In this document: positions 4,654 to 5,500 of the stretch, piece by piece | Layout: every line of letters starts with the position of its first letter | Position numbering within the stretch: the stretch's first letter is position 1 | Source: Alphaproteobacteria bacterium | GTDB taxonomy: Bacteria; Pseudomonadota; Alphaproteobacteria; Rickettsiales; UBA3002 | Length of the DNA stretch: 5,500 nt | Direction of reading: 5' to 3' | Assembly (NCBI GenBank): GCA_021732545.1 | Contig: JAKFUW010000024.1 | Location: 1-5,500, forward strand | The notes under the pieces: model-generated | Seen by the model: only the letters and a program-made list of their open reading frames with translations | Told to the model about the DNA's origin: nothing | The model's database searches: none | Position numbers and translations under genes: made by a program

Positions 4654-5403
4654 ATGGCTGGCCATTCGCAATTTAAAAACATCATGTTTCGCAAAGGCGC
4701 GCAGGATAAAAAACGTGCGAAAATCTTCAACCGTATCAGCCGCGAAATTATTGTGGCGGTGAAGGCCTCGGGCGCAGATGTGGGTTCTAACCCGCGCTTG
4801 CGCTTGGCGATTCAGAATGCGCGCGCTGAGAACATGCCCAAAGACAAAGTGGAAAATGCGATTAAAAAAGGCAGCGGCACGACGGACACCGACAATTATG
4901 ACGCGATCCGTTATGAAGGCTATGGCCCGGGTGGCGTGGCGATTTTAGTCGAAACACTGACCGACAACAAAAACCGCACCGCATCCGAAGTGCGCTCTGC
5001 TTTCACCAAACATAATGGTAATATGGGCGAATCGGGTAGCGTGGCCTTTATGTTTAACCGCGTTGGGTTAGTGGTGTATCCGTTGAGCGTTGCGGGCGAA
5101 GAAGCGATGTTAGAGGCCGCCATTGAAGCGGGTGCTGACAATGTGGAATCAGACGCAGACTATCACAATGTGACGTGTGCGCCCGATGATTTTGGCGCCG
5201 TACGTGAAGCGCTGGAAAAAACGTTCGGTGATGCCAAAAGCGCAAAGCTCGCATGGATTCCTAACATCACCGCGAACGTGGATGAAGCCAACGCACACAC
5301 GCTACTGAAATTGATTGATGTGCTCGAAGATAATGACGATGTGCAAGAAGTAATCGCCAACTTTGAGATGGATGAATCGGTGATGCAGAAACTCAGCGCA
5401 TGA
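4654..5403 (+). CDS. yebC: YebC/PmpR-family protein
   Basis: The family (DUF28/TACO1) has been described both as DNA-binding transcriptional regulators and, more recently, as ribosome-associated factors that relieve stalling at proline-rich stretches. The protein acts in the cytoplasm. The 249 residues match the usual length. The family opening MAGHSQFKNIMFRKGAQDKK (1-20) sets the start at ATG 4654. Next come RLAIQNARAENMPKDKVENAI (50-70), then YEGYGPGGVAILVETLTDN (87-105), where family members share the GYGPGG motif, and the NGNMGESGSVAFMF segment (121-134). GGAAA at 4642-4646, eight to twelve bases upstream, is the likely ribosome-binding site. An in-frame TTG at 4570 would add 28 residues that merely translate the heptamer repeats. 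The stop overlaps the next gene's start as ATGA. Whether it is the regulatory or the ribosomal branch cannot be settled by eye. Confidence 0.95.
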   Translation: MAGHSQFKNIMFRKGAQDKKRAKIFNRISREIIVAVKASGADVGSNPRLRLAIQNARAENMPKDKVENAIKKGSGTTDTDNYDAIRYEGYGPGGVAILVETLTDNKNRTASEVRSAFTKHNGNMGESGSVAFMFNRVGLVVYPLSVAGEEAMLEAAIEAGADNVESDADYHNVTCAPDDFGAVREALEKTFGDAKSAKLAWIPNITANVDEANAHTLLKLIDVLEDNDDVQEVIANFEMDESVMQKLSA

Positions 5404-5500
5404 CCGCGTCCATCAGGCAAGCTGCTGCGGATGATGTTGGCGATATCATTTCGCTTATTCGCGAACTGGCCGATTACGAAAAATTGCTGGGTCAGGTCAA
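5400..5500 (+). CDS. GNAT-family N-acetyltransferase, N-terminal fragment
   Basis: The visible 33 residues contain IRQAAADDVGDIISLIRELA followed by DYEKLL, the typical first strand and helix of GNAT acetyltransferases. These enzymes transfer an acetyl group from acetyl-CoA to an amine. The DYEKLL ending of the first helix is reminiscent of diamine or thialysine acetyltransferase-like members. The ATG at 5400 overlaps the yebC stop (ATGA), which implies translational coupling within one operon. The acetyl-CoA pyrophosphate loop and the substrate-defining C-terminal half lie beyond the window, so the substrate is unknown. Confidence 0.8.
   Translation, partial: MTASIRQAAADDVGDIISLIRELADYEKLLGQV

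Overview
The window looks like a chromosomal segment from an alphaproteobacterium, probably one with a moderate-GC genome. The evidence is a FieF-type transporter followed by rlmB, two tRNA genes with encoded CCA, a small basic protein resembling ones I remember from alphaproteobacteria, and yebC followed by an acetyltransferase. This lineage call is an inference from gene content, and I cannot name a genus.

Left edge (1-900): accessory DNA, visibly AT-richer than the rest. It begins with the first 19 codons of an IS3-type transposase OrfA reading leftward out of the window. Next comes a gene (198-875, +) for an unrecognised protein with a protein-kinase-like catalytic loop and a DPG motif. 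A 27-bp direct repeat with one mismatch (128-154 and 898-924) brackets this gene. The right copy lies inside the 3' end of the next, convergent gene.

Middle (872-3117, all minus): a small probable exported protein with an Asp/Asn/Gly repeat motif (872-1405, with its own promoter). Upstream of it is a two-gene unit read fieF-like transporter then rlmB, whose stop and start overlap as TAATG. A good divergent promoter for this unit lies just left of tRNA-Tyr.

RNA and intergenic block (3198-4048): tRNA-Tyr(GTA) on +, then about 520 bases with no intact gene, then tRNA-Thr(GGT) on minus with a likely terminator. The gap contains a possible broken small gene. Its frame is interrupted by a TAA and by an exact 13-bp tandem duplication, and removing one duplicate unit restores about 35 further sense codons. 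It also holds two long inverted repeats.

Right part (4049-5500, all +): two small charged proteins in the same reading frame, separated by one TAA. The second seems to start at a non-standard ATT codon behind a well-placed GGAG. A symmetrical cluster of heptamer repeats (four direct, four inverted) fills the gap before yebC and supplies its Shine-Dalgarno. The yebC stop overlaps the start of a GNAT acetyltransferase that runs off the window.

The core genes serve RNA modification and translation (rlmB, two tRNAs, yebC) and metal efflux (fieF-like). The best candidates for something new are the repeat-bracketed kinase-like gene, the heptamer hairpin over the yebC ribosome-binding site, and the ATT-start small gene. 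None of these can be called a new system from sequence alone.
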